A DNA stretch of 63,060 bases from Orenia metallireducens. Its GTDB lineage: Bacteria > Bacillota > Halanaerobiia > Halobacteroidales > Halobacteroidaceae. Below are positions 28,015 through 35,288 of the stretch, piece after piece. Numbering within the stretch: position 1 is the stretch's first letter; every line of letters starts with the position of its first letter. The stretch is taken from assembly GCF_003001995.1 (NCBI RefSeq), contig NZ_PVNB01000023.1, positions 1 to 63,060 on the forward strand, in the 5' to 3' direction. The position numbers were made by a program, and so were the translations under genes. Under the pieces are notes generated by a model, which had not been told where the DNA came from, made no database searches, and worked only from the letters and a program-made list of their open reading frames with translations.

Positions 28015-28160
28015 TCACACATCAAGAGTAGTGGAGGGATAGGCCCTATGAAGCTCGGCAACCACCTGTAAAGGAAAGGTGCTAATTCCTACAAGGAAAT
28101 AACCTTGGGAGATGTTCAGATTCTTATTAATCCATCTCTCCTTAGAAGGAGGGTTTTTTT
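28015..28160 (+). promoter_or_regulatory. SAM-I (S-box) riboswitch
   Basis: The leader carries S-box signatures: ATCAAGAGTAGTGGAGGGA at the P1/P2 start, GAAGCTCGGCAACCACC, AAGGTGCTAATTCCTAC, and a P1 closing segment. A terminator (CTCTCCTT/AAGGAGGG, 28135-28152) with T7 follows. Binding of S-adenosylmethionine should stop transcription before metK, matching the downstream gene. Confidence 0.95.
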
Positions 28161-28238
28161 AATTTTAAAGCAAGTAGTTAATGGTGATAGACTATACACT
28201 GTAAACTATTTATTACATATTATTTAGGAGGTAGTCAA

Positions 28239-29420
28239 ATGGGTAAAAGATATTTATTTACATCTGAATCAGTTACAGAGGGGCATCCAGACAAGGTAGC
28301 TGATCAGATTTCTGATTCTGTATTAGATGCAATTTTAAGTCAAGATCCACAGGCAAGGGTTGCTTGTGAGACTACAGTAACAACAGGTATGATCTTAGTT
28401 TCTGGTGAGATTTCTACTAATTGCTATGTTGATATCCCAAAGATAGCTCGTAATGTAGTTAGAGAGATTGGTTATACTCGCGCCAAGTATGGTTTTGATT
28501 CTGAAACTTGTGCAGTATTAACTTCAATTGATGAACAGTCTCCTGATATTGCTCAAGGTGTAGATGAAGCTTTGGAGGTTAAAGAAGGAAAAGAGAGTGC
28601 AGAAATTGGTGCTGGAGATCAAGGACTAATGTTTGGCTATGCTAGTAATGAGACTGAAGAGTTAATGCCATTACCAATTACTTTGGCTCATAAATTAGCT
28701 AGACGACTAGCTAAAGTGAGAAAAGAAGAGATTTTAGATTATTTAAGACCTGATGGTAAGACTCAGGTAACTATTGAATATGAAGATGACAAGCCTGTAA
28801 GAATCGATACTATCGTTATTTCAACTCAACACCATCCAGAGATAAGCTTAGAGCAGATTAGAGAGGATATGATTGAGTATGTAGTTAAGCCGGTGATAGA
28901 TAGTGATTTATTAGATGAAAAGACTAGATACTTCATTAATCCAACAGGTCGTTTTGTAATTGGTGGACCACAAGGTGATGTGGGGTTGACAGGTCGTAAG
29001 ATCATAGTTGATACTTATGGTGGAATGGCACGCCATGGTGGTGGAGCTTTCTCTGGGAAAGATGCTACTAAGGTAGACCGTTCTGCTGCTTATGCGGCTC
29101 GTTATGTAGCTAAGAATATTGTAGCAGCAGGCTTAGCCGATAAGTGTGAGGTACAATTATCTTATGCAATCGGTGTAGCTTATCCTGTATCTATTATGGT
29201 TGATACCTTTGGAACTGCTAAGATTGAAGAGAGTAAGATTGTAGAGCTAGTAAATAAGCATTTTGACTTAAGACCAGGTAAGATCATTGAAACCTTAAAT
29301 TTGCGTAAGCCACATTATCGTCAAGTTGCTGCCTATGGTCACTTTGGTAGAAATGATTTAGATCTACCGTGGGAGAGAACAGATAAGGTAGATTTATTAA
29401 AAGCTGATGCTGGATTATAG
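28239..29420 (+). CDS. metK: S-adenosylmethionine synthetase
   Basis: A 393-residue enzyme making SAM from methionine and ATP. Motifs: [53 protein letters not shown], and the P-loop-like [19 protein letters not shown]. Length is normal. It is a single gene under the SAM riboswitch with AGGAGG before the ATG and a perfect palindromic terminator after it. Confidence 0.98.
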   Translation: MGKRYLFTSESVTEGHPDKVADQISDSVLDAILSQDPQARVACETTVTTGMILVSGEISTNCYVDIPKIARNVVREIGYTRAKYGFDSETCAVLTSIDEQSPDIAQGVDEALEVKEGKESAEIGAGDQGLMFGYASNETEELMPLPITLAHKLARRLAKVRKEEILDYLRPDGKTQVTIEYEDDKPVRIDTIVISTQHHPEISLEQIREDMIEYVVKPVIDSDLLDEKTRYFINPTGRFVIGGPQGDVGLTGRKIIVDTYGGMARHGGGAFSGKDATKVDRSAAYAARYVAKNIVAAGLADKCEVQLSYAIGVAYPVSIMVDTFGTAKIEESKIVELVNKHFDLRPGKIIETLNLRKPHYRQVAAYGHFGRNDLDLPWERTDKVDLLKADAGL

Positions 29421-29438
29421 AAAACAGAAGAAATTGAT

Positions 29439-29480
29439 AATAACAAAAGCCTAGAGAATATTCTCTAGGCTTTTGTTATT
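29439..29480. terminator. 42-bp palindromic terminator after metK
   Basis: AATAACAAAAGCCTAGAGAAT is followed by its exact reverse complement; the distal arm ends in a T-rich stretch. It may also serve the converging gene. Confidence 0.88.
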
Positions 29481-29572
29481 ATATTTTAGAGACTAGATGT
29501 TTTCCAATTAGACCTAACAGAGAATAGAGATTATAAAATTTATTATTTATTTCAGAGAGTTTAGAGAAGTCA

Positions 29573-30160
29573 TTATTGTCTATGAAATTTCTGCTCTATT
29601 AATAGTTTACTGACAAATTTTTTAATTTCTTCTTCAATCTCAATGGATTTGAGATCAGAGGGTCTTCTATCTGTTAATTCGATATTATATTTAGCAAACC
29701 AGTTGTCTAATTTTTCTATTATATGATCATAGGTATCAGTAATTATCTTTTTGATGCTATCTTCAGCGTGATTTAGATTGTTAAGAGCTTCCTTATATCC
29801 TAAGGTGATTCCTTGATGGGATAAGTGATAAAAGTCATTTAATACAGCTGCTTCATTGGCTGGATTCTCTTCTTTATAGACTTCATACATTAATTTTAAA
29901 AAGGTAAAGACATTATCAGAGATATTATCTATGGAAAAACTCTTATCATTATTATCTTGATGGTGATTATTTGGTTTAGAGTAAGTAATTTCGTCATTAT
30001 TGATTCGGTGTTTGAAAGATATGTCAATTAAATCAGTGTGATGTTCTTTATGCTCTTTAGACCTTTGTTTAGTATCATTATTTTTCTTAGAATTATTCTT
30101 ACTTATCTTAGCAATTTTACTGATTGCTTTAATAGGATTAACTTTATCAAAATTTTCCAC
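29573..30160 (-). CDS. Hypothetical protein, C-terminal part resembling DUF5610
   Basis: A 195-residue protein with a lysine/asparagine/histidine-rich N-terminal half (likely disordered) and a helical C-terminal half. The segment LSHQGITLGYKEALNNLNH followed by ITDTYDHIIEKLDNWF recalls DUF5610 proteins; this is a memory-based resemblance. No signal or membrane segment. A GTG start follows AAGGAGGGA. It is transcribed away from the adjacent sRNA candidate. Confidence 0.6.
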   Translation of the reverse strand: MENFDKVNPIKAISKIAKISKNNSKKNNDTKQRSKEHKEHHTDLIDISFKHRINNDEITYSKPNNHHQDNNDKSFSIDNISDNVFTFLKLMYEVYKEENPANEAAVLNDFYHLSHQGITLGYKEALNNLNHAEDSIKKIITDTYDHIIEKLDNWFAKYNIELTDRRPSDLKSIEIEEEIKKFVSKLLIEQKFHRQ

Positions 30161-30430
30161 AATAAATCCCTCCTTTTTAGGAGTAATAATATTATTATCG
30201 GATAATATTATTATTTGTTAACTTTAATTAATCTTAGAGAGCTTTAATTAAATAAGCCGTTCTCCAATATTAATCGATAAGCTAGCTTATTTCTATTATT
30301 TTTAAACCTTGTTAACTAATGTTTATAGTCTAAGTTTATGCAAGTTCTGTTGAGATTATAGAGAATTTATCAAATTAATTTTAATCAAGTGTAATAAAAT
30401 TTTCATTAGTGGAAAAAATAATAAAATTAC

Positions 30431-30480
30431 TTGACAAAAGGTTCAATTAATATTATAATTTAGATAACGATAATCATTAC
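30431..30480 (+). promoter_or_regulatory. Consensus promoter with Fur-like operator
   Basis: TTGACA (30431-30436), 17 nt, TATAAT (30454-30459) is a full consensus promoter. Immediately after it, covering the expected start site, is GATAACGATAATCATTAC (30463-30480). It differs from the classical Fur box GATAATGATAATCATTATC by only a few bases and contains two overlapping 7-1-7 matches. Iron-bound Fur would block the promoter. Confidence 0.75.
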
Positions 30481-30600
30481 TAACTAAGAATTGATAAATT
30501 CCTCCCCTTAGTTAAAATGGTTTTACTTAAATAACAAGCCTCCCTTGTTATATATAATCGTTAAAATGCTGGTATCATCGGAGATATCAGCTTTTTTCTT
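30466..30600 (+). ncRNA. Probable Fur-regulated sRNA with CCUCC loops
   Basis: About 135 nt between the Fur-controlled promoter and an intrinsic terminator. Hairpin 1: TAACTAAG (30481-30488) with CTTAGTTA (30507-30514), loop ending in CCTCCC. Hairpin 2: ATAACAAG (30531-30538) with CTTGTTAT (30544-30551), loop exactly CCTCC. Terminator: GCTGGTATC/GATATCAGC (30568-30591) plus T6. There is no open reading frame with a ribosome binding site. Loop CCUCC is complementary to Shine-Dalgarno sequences, as in FsrA- and RsaE-type regulators. Targets were not identified. Confidence 0.7.
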
Positions 30601-30747
30601 TTTTTGTCTATAAATTATGCTCAGTCACTACTAGTCTGGGATTAAGGTAGGTACTAGTTGAGTTAATAAACTTTATTGATGTTTATCTTTTTATAATTAC
30701 ATATTTAGTTAATTGCTTGAAAATATTATTATATTTATTTATAATAA

Positions 30748-30762
30748 TGATAATAATACTAA
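30748..30762 (+). promoter_or_regulatory. Possible Fur/PerR site upstream of the flavodiiron gene
   Basis: TGATAATAATACTAA matches 11 of 14 fixed positions of TGATAATNATTATCA. It lies about 160 nt before the flavodiiron start. The remaining 30601-30747 stretch has no gene I can see. Confidence 0.4.
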
Positions 30763-30921
30763 TATCTATAGATAAGTGATAGCTAAGGATTAAAGAGCTT
30801 TTCTCATCACTTATTATATTTGAATATCTGTGGACTATTCAAATATAATGACAAATGATTACATAAGTTAGTTCGTTAGTTTCAATTGATAAAATTACAT
30901 ATAATCTTTAGGAGGGATAAG

Positions 30922-32112
30922 ATGAATCAGATTACATCAATAACTGACAATATTTATTGGATTGGTGTTAATGACCGAGAAACGGAATTGTTTGAGGCTT
31001 TATGGCCTTTGCCTAAAGGGGTAGCTTATAATTCTTATTTAATCGATGGTGAGAAAGTAGCTATAGTTGATACAGTGAAAAATAGTTATATTAATTCTTA
31101 TTTAAGAAACATTAAAGGGGTTATTGGCGATAGACCGATAGATTATCTAATTATCAATCATATGGAGCCTGACCACTCTGGTTCTATTAAGGCAATTAAG
31201 AATGAATATCCTAATATTAAAATTGTAGGAAATAAGAAGACCTTAAACTTTGTTGAAGGATTTTATGGAATTAAAGATGGTTTCCATGAGGTTAAGGATG
31301 GCGATATTTTAGATTTAGGAGGACGACAGCTGAAATTTTATTTAACACCGATGGTACACTGGCCTGAAACTATGATGACCTATGACCAACAAGATAAGGT
31401 GCTATTTTCAGGGGATGCTTTTGGTGGATTTGGAAATTTAGATGGTGGAATCTTTGATGATGAGTTGAATATCGAATTTTATGAGGATGAGATATCCCGT
31501 TATTTTACCAATATAGTTGGTAAGTATGGTCCCATGGTGCTAAGAGCTATCTCTAAATTAGAGGAGGTAGATATTCAAACTATCTGTTCAGCCCATGGTC
31601 CTATCTGGCGTAGTAATCCTCAATATATCATTGATAAGTATGTCAAGTGGAGTAACCAAGAGGCAGAAGATGGAGTTGTAATAGCGTATGGTTCGATGTA
31701 TAGTAATACAGAGAAGATGGTAGAGGCTACTGCTCGTCAGCTTGCAAAAGAGGGTATTAAGAATATTAGAGTGTATAATGTTTCTAAAACCCATATGTCC
31801 TATATTATTAATGATGTTTGGCGTTATAAAGGGCTAATTTTGGCAAGTTGTACGTACAACACAGGAGTATTTCCTTTAATGGATAATCTTCTTCGTTTCC
31901 TAGAGAATAAGAAGATTAAGAATAAGACTTTAGGGCTAATTGGTTCCTATAGTTGGAGTGGGGAGTCCCGTGATCGATTGAAGGATTTTGCTGCTCAAAT
32001 TAATTGTGAACCTGTTCATCCAATTATTGAGATGAAATGTGCTCCTACAGAAAAAGAGTTTGATGATTGTGCTATCTTAGCTAAGAAGGTAGCTGAAGGG
32101 ATAAAAGAATAG
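30922..32112 (+). CDS. Flavodiiron protein (FprA-type)
   Basis: A 396-residue two-domain protein that reduces O2 to water or NO to N2O. The metallo-beta-lactamase-like domain (1-250) keeps the diiron ligands (NHMEPDHSGS, MVHWPETM, FSGDAFG, SAHGPIW). The flavodoxin domain (255-396) has the FMN loop VIAYGSMYSNTEKM. The first ligand histidine set reads H-x-E-x-D-H, as in the canonical family. Electrons usually come through rubredoxin. ATG 30922 is chosen by AGGAGGG 5 nt upstream. Its neighbours are other O2-defence genes. Confidence 0.95.
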   Translation: MNQITSITDNIYWIGVNDRETELFEALWPLPKGVAYNSYLIDGEKVAIVDTVKNSYINSYLRNIKGVIGDRPIDYLIINHMEPDHSGSIKAIKNEYPNIKIVGNKKTLNFVEGFYGIKDGFHEVKDGDILDLGGRQLKFYLTPMVHWPETMMTYDQQDKVLFSGDAFGGFGNLDGGIFDDELNIEFYEDEISRYFTNIVGKYGPMVLRAISKLEEVDIQTICSAHGPIWRSNPQYIIDKYVKWSNQEAEDGVVIAYGSMYSNTEKMVEATARQLAKEGIKNIRVYNVSKTHMSYIINDVWRYKGLILASCTYNTGVFPLMDNLLRFLENKKIKNKTLGLIGSYSWSGESRDRLKDFAAQINCEPVHPIIEMKCAPTEKEFDDCAILAKKVAEGIKE

Positions 32113-32119
32113 AGCTTTT

Positions 32120-32170
32120 AAAGAAAGCCTTGACTACAATCTTGATTGTAGTCAAGGCTTTCTTTATTTT
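32120..32170 (+). terminator. Terminator after the flavodiiron gene
   Basis: AAAGAAAGCCTTGACTACAA opens a 22-bp perfect stem with a TT loop and a T-rich tail. Confidence 0.92.
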
Positions 32171-32190
32171 TGACTAGATTAATGATTTTT

Positions 32191-32300
32191 ATGGGTATAT
32201 TGCTATACTTTGGGTATTAGGTGGGTAGGTGGTTGGATGGATAGGTTTGCCCTAACTACCTAACTAGCAAAGTGAAAAGTGTCGTAATATCATTCTATTA
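32191..32300. repeat. Dispersed intergenic repeat, copy C
   Basis: Left end ATGGGTATATTGCTATACTTTG, right end AAAAGTGTCGTAATATCATT (32276-32295). The interior is the AGGTGGGTAGG.../CTAACTACCTAAC type of loosely complementary repeats. Confidence 0.65.
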
Positions 32301-32382
32301 TATAACTTTCATATATTATTAGAGGATTTTGATATTACTCCATCTTAATTATATTCATCACCACAATAATCCAAGTTATAAT

Positions 32383-32432
32383 TTGACAAAAAGGTTATTA
32401 GATGTTAAAATAATATTAATAACGATTACTAA
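32383..32432 (+). promoter_or_regulatory. Rubrerythrin promoter with possible Fur/PerR site
   Basis: TTGACA (32383-32388), 17 nt, TAAAAT (32406-32411). AATAACGATTACTAATA follows at about 32418-32434 and shares the ATAACGAT...TTACTAA words of the sRNA operator at 30463, with the middle shortened. PerR or Fur control is inferred. Confidence 0.5.
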
Positions 32433-32453
32433 TAAGGGAGGGGTGGTGTTAAG

Positions 32454-33011
32454 ATGGTACAGAATGAAATGACAGCACAGAATTTACGATCAGCCTTTGG
32501 AGGAGAAAGTCAAGCCTATCAGCGGTATAAGGTTTGGGCTAAAAAGGCAGAAAAAGATGGGTTTCCTAACATAGCTTTATTATTTGATGCCATTGCTTAT
32601 GCAGAAGAGATTCATGCAGGTAATCATTTTGAAGCACATGGTAATGTTGATGGAGGTTTTTTAGTTGCTTCTGGTGCTGAGTTTGGTTTGGCTTCTACGG
32701 CTAAGAACTTAGAAGGAGCAATTGCAGGTGAGAATTTTGAGATTGAACAGATGTACCCTACATATCATTTAGTGGCTAGTGATCAAGATGAAAGTGATGC
32801 TGTAAAGTCTTTTTACTATTCTTTAGAGGCTGAGAAGATTCATTCTAAATTATTTTCTGAGGCTAAGGAGGCTGCTGAAGAAGGTAAGGACTATGACTTA
32901 GAGTATGTCAGTATCTGTGAAAAGTGTGGTCATACTGTTAAAGATGGAACACCTGATCAATGTCCTATCTGTGGTGTTAAGAAGGATAGATTTAAAGAGT
33001 TTCATAAATAG
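32454..33011 (+). CDS. rbr: Rubrerythrin
   Basis: A 185-residue protein that reduces hydrogen peroxide in anaerobes. The ferritin-like diiron domain (1-140) has ligand motifs SQAYQRY, AEEIHAGNHFEAH and EAEKIHSKLF. The C-terminal rubredoxin-like domain has CEKCGH and CPICG, holding one Fe(SCys)4 centre. ATG 32454 follows a GGGAGGGG site. It is followed by superoxide reductase, forming a coherent defence pair. Confidence 0.95.
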   Translation: MVQNEMTAQNLRSAFGGESQAYQRYKVWAKKAEKDGFPNIALLFDAIAYAEEIHAGNHFEAHGNVDGGFLVASGAEFGLASTAKNLEGAIAGENFEIEQMYPTYHLVASDQDESDAVKSFYYSLEAEKIHSKLFSEAKEAAEEGKDYDLEYVSICEKCGHTVKDGTPDQCPICGVKKDRFKEFHK

Positions 33012-33017
33012 ATTAAT

Positions 33018-33092
33018 GGGATATTTAGAAGGTAGGTTGGTAGAGGTTGGAAAAAACAATTATCTAAATTCTTTACCCCTAACTATCTAATC
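33018..33092. repeat. Dispersed intergenic repeat core, copy H
   Basis: The sequence between rubrerythrin and superoxide reductase (AAGGTAGGTTGGTAGAGGTTGG ending near 33050, and CCCCTAACTATCTAATC) resembles the interior of copy D but lacks the TGTCGCA ends. Confidence 0.45.
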
Positions 33093-33119
33093 AATTAATA
33101 AATTCAAGGAGGAGATATA

Positions 33120-33470
33120 ATGAGTTATTATGATTTAAAGAAGGCTGCTAATGGTGATGATAAAACAACTTTAGAGGATAAACATGTTCCTGTAATAGAT
33201 GCACCAGATAAAGTGAAGAAGGGTGAATACTTTGAGGTAAAGATTAAGATGGGAGAAGGTATTGACCATCCAATGGAAGAGAAACATTTTATTCAGTATG
33301 TAGAGTTATATGCTGACTATTATCAGTTAGCTAGAGTTAACTTTACTCCTGAGATGAAAGCTGAAGTGGCTTTAACTATCAAGTTAGAAGAGAGCTGTAC
33401 CTTAAGAGCCTATGAGTTCTGTAATATCCATGGGCAATGGGAAGCAGCTAAAGAGATTACAGTAGATTAA
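33120..33470 (+). CDS. Superoxide reductase (neelaredoxin type)
   Basis: A 116-residue class II superoxide reductase, converting superoxide to hydrogen peroxide without releasing O2. Iron ligands are visible: histidines in EDKHVPVID and DHPMEEKHFIQ, and cysteine and histidine in FCNIHGQWE. The glutamate/lysine before the first histidine (EDKH) matches the EKHVP motif. The desulforedoxin domain is absent. Its product peroxide is the substrate of the adjacent rubrerythrin. AAGGAGGAG precedes ATG 33120. Confidence 0.94.
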   Translation: MSYYDLKKAANGDDKTTLEDKHVPVIDAPDKVKKGEYFEVKIKMGEGIDHPMEEKHFIQYVELYADYYQLARVNFTPEMKAEVALTIKLEESCTLRAYEFCNIHGQWEAAKEITVD

Positions 33471-33540
33471 TTGTAAAGAAGAATAAATTTGAGTTTTTCT
33501 CTACTTTAAAAGGTTGAAATAGATAAGTATTATCACCTAT

Positions 33541-33599
33541 GATATAAAAATCTGTATCTATAATTATTGTAAGGTTAAGATACAGGTTTTTATATCTAT
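33541..33599 (+). terminator. Terminator after superoxide reductase
   Basis: GATATAAAAATCTGTATCT (33541-33559) pairs with AGATACAGGTTTTTATATC (33579-33597), one G-T pair, loop of 19 nt. Confidence 0.75.
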
Positions 33600-33667
33600 T
33601 TAATCAATTTTAACCTTATAGGTTCGTAAATCTAGAATAAAATTTAACCATGACATTATCGAGAGAA

Positions 33668-33780
33668 AAAGTGACATTTAGGAGGTAGGTGGGTAGAGGT
33701 TAGGAAAATTCAACTACCTAACCATCCAACCTCTAACTATCTAACAAAAAACTGTCGCACTATTCCCATTAAGTTTCATT
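33668..33780. repeat. Dispersed intergenic repeat, copy D
   Basis: Left end AAAAAGTGACATTTAGG, right end AAAACTGTCGCACTATTCCC (33748-33767) with CATTAAG after it. The interior alternates GGAGGTAGGTGGGTAGAGG with CTACCTAACCATCCAACCTC. Confidence 0.65.
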
Positions 33781-33874
33781 TTGAATTCACATACCTATAA
33801 GTTTAATTTTAAATTCATAGATCTACATTAGTTTAAATTAAATAAAGTGATTTATTAAGAAGGGGGATGAAATG

Positions 33875-34486
33875 ATGAAGGTTCTAATTCCTTTTTATTC
33901 AACATATGGTCACACCTATCAGATGGCCAAGGCGATAGCAGAGGGTGCTCAGCAAGTAGATGGTGCAGAAGTAAAATTACGTAGAATTCCTGAAACTATC
34001 CCTGAAGAGACTCTTAAAGAGATGGGAGCTTTAGAAGTCCAACAAGAGTTTAGTGATATTCCAGAGTGTACCTTAGAAGATTTAAAGGATGCCGATGGGG
34101 TTATCTTTGGAACACCTACTCGTTTTGGACATGTAGCTGGACAGGTACAGAACTTTTTAGATACAACAGGTGGACTATGGCAAGAGGGTGCTATGGTTGG
34201 CAAGGTGGGTAGTGTTTTTGTTAGTACTGCAACTCAGCATGGTGGACAAGAGACTACTATCCGTAGTATGCATACGACAATGTTACATCATGGAATGGTT
34301 ATTGTGGGTCTTCCTTACTCCTTTGCTGGACAAATGACTCTAGATGAAATCAGTGGTGGTTCTCCTTATGGAGCAACAACAATTGCTGGTGGTGAAGGTC
34401 AGAGGGTGCCTAGTGAAAATGAATTAGCTGCTGCTAGATTTCAAGGTAAGCATGTAGCAGAGATTACTGCTAAATTAATTAAATAG
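33875..34486 (+). CDS. WrbA-type flavodoxin, NAD(P)H-quinone oxidoreductase
   Basis: A 203-residue flavodoxin-like protein of the WrbA type: [24 protein letters not shown] (FMN phosphate loop), [18 protein letters not shown] and [12 protein letters not shown]. These enzymes carry out two-electron quinone reduction. Two ATG codons (33872, 33875) follow AGGGGG; the second has the better spacing of 8 nt. A perfect palindromic terminator follows at 34489. Confidence 0.92.
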   Translation: MKVLIPFYSTYGHTYQMAKAIAEGAQQVDGAEVKLRRIPETIPEETLKEMGALEVQQEFSDIPECTLEDLKDADGVIFGTPTRFGHVAGQVQNFLDTTGGLWQEGAMVGKVGSVFVSTATQHGGQETTIRSMHTTMLHHGMVIVGLPYSFAGQMTLDEISGGSPYGATTIAGGEGQRVPSENELAAARFQGKHVAEITAKLIK

Positions 34487-34488
34487 GT

Positions 34489-34537
34489 AAATAACAAGAG
34501 CTAAGGGCAAATTATTTGCCCTTAGCTCTTGTTATTT
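34489..34537 (+). terminator. Terminator after the WrbA-like gene
   Basis: AAATAACAAGAGCTAAGGGC opens a 24-bp perfect stem with a 1-nt centre and a T-rich distal arm. Confidence 0.88.
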
Positions 34538-34656
34538 ACAGTATAGGATAGTTAGCTAACTCTAAAATAAAATTTAACGAATAATTTTCTTGGATTTGTT
34601 AAAACTAACTATGGCACTTAGAGATAAACCAAATTTCAAGTCAGGAGGTTTACTAG

Positions 34657-35130
34657 ATGATAAAGTATCCAGAGGTGAAGGAATCAAGTCAAAGAATCGT
34701 TACAGTTTTGGGTCAGTTGTACAAGCTGGGAGTTGTGGATTTCGATTATTCTGATTCTATCAAACTATACTGTGAAGTAATCCCTGATCATAAAGACTAT
34801 CTCAAGGTAAAGGTCTGGTTGACTAAGAAAAATCAGTTATCTATTTATGAAGATATCAATGGAGGACTGGAGCATAGAGACTTTGTAACTGACATGTCAA
34901 AATATTTAGAAATAGTGGGTGATTTAAATTTAGGTGATCTTAAAATAGAGAAATGGGATCACAAGTCCAAGGAATATAAATTAGACAAAGGAATTGTAAA
35001 TGAGAACTGTTTCACATGCTACCATCGGACTAGACGGGGATATTGTAATCTTCTAAAAAATTGGCATCCTAGAAAGGAAGACAATTCAGCCTGTGCGTAT
35101 TGGACTAAGGTTGAGGAGTTAGTTATTTAA
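34657..35130 (+). CDS. Hypothetical protein with C-terminal Cys cluster
   Basis: I do not recognise this 157-residue soluble protein. The C-terminal part holds a cysteine group (CFTCYHRTRRGYC, then a cysteine in SACAYW about 18 residues on) with a histidine in between. This suggests binding of zinc, iron or an Fe-S cluster. TCAGGAGG lies 8 nt before ATG. It sits between oxygen-defence genes and the helicase without a clear operon partner. Confidence 0.6.
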   Translation: MIKYPEVKESSQRIVTVLGQLYKLGVVDFDYSDSIKLYCEVIPDHKDYLKVKVWLTKKNQLSIYEDINGGLEHRDFVTDMSKYLEIVGDLNLGDLKIEKWDHKSKEYKLDKGIVNENCFTCYHRTRRGYCNLLKNWHPRKEDNSACAYWTKVEELVI

Positions 35131-35228
35131 TATGAATTGACTTAGCCTTTCATTATTGATTTATGAATGAGTATATTATATAATAATAAAGCGTTATAAA
35201 ATATAATTACATATAATTATTATTTTTT

Positions 35229-35255
35229 GTGAGTTCTCATTAGGCTCACTTTTTC
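35229..35255 (+). terminator. Weak hairpin and T-run before the helicase gene
   Basis: GTGAG (35229-35233) pairs with CTCAC (35245-35249) and is followed by TTTTTCTTTT. It lies about 20 nt before the ribosome binding site, so it could be an attenuator. Confidence 0.4.
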
Positions 35256-35288
35256 TTTTGTAAATCAAGTAAAAAAGGAGAGTTAGCT

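Noticed and set aside
32905-33090. 61-codon frame overlapping the rubrerythrin end
   Set aside because: It lies out of frame in the rubredoxin domain and repeat H and has no start signal.
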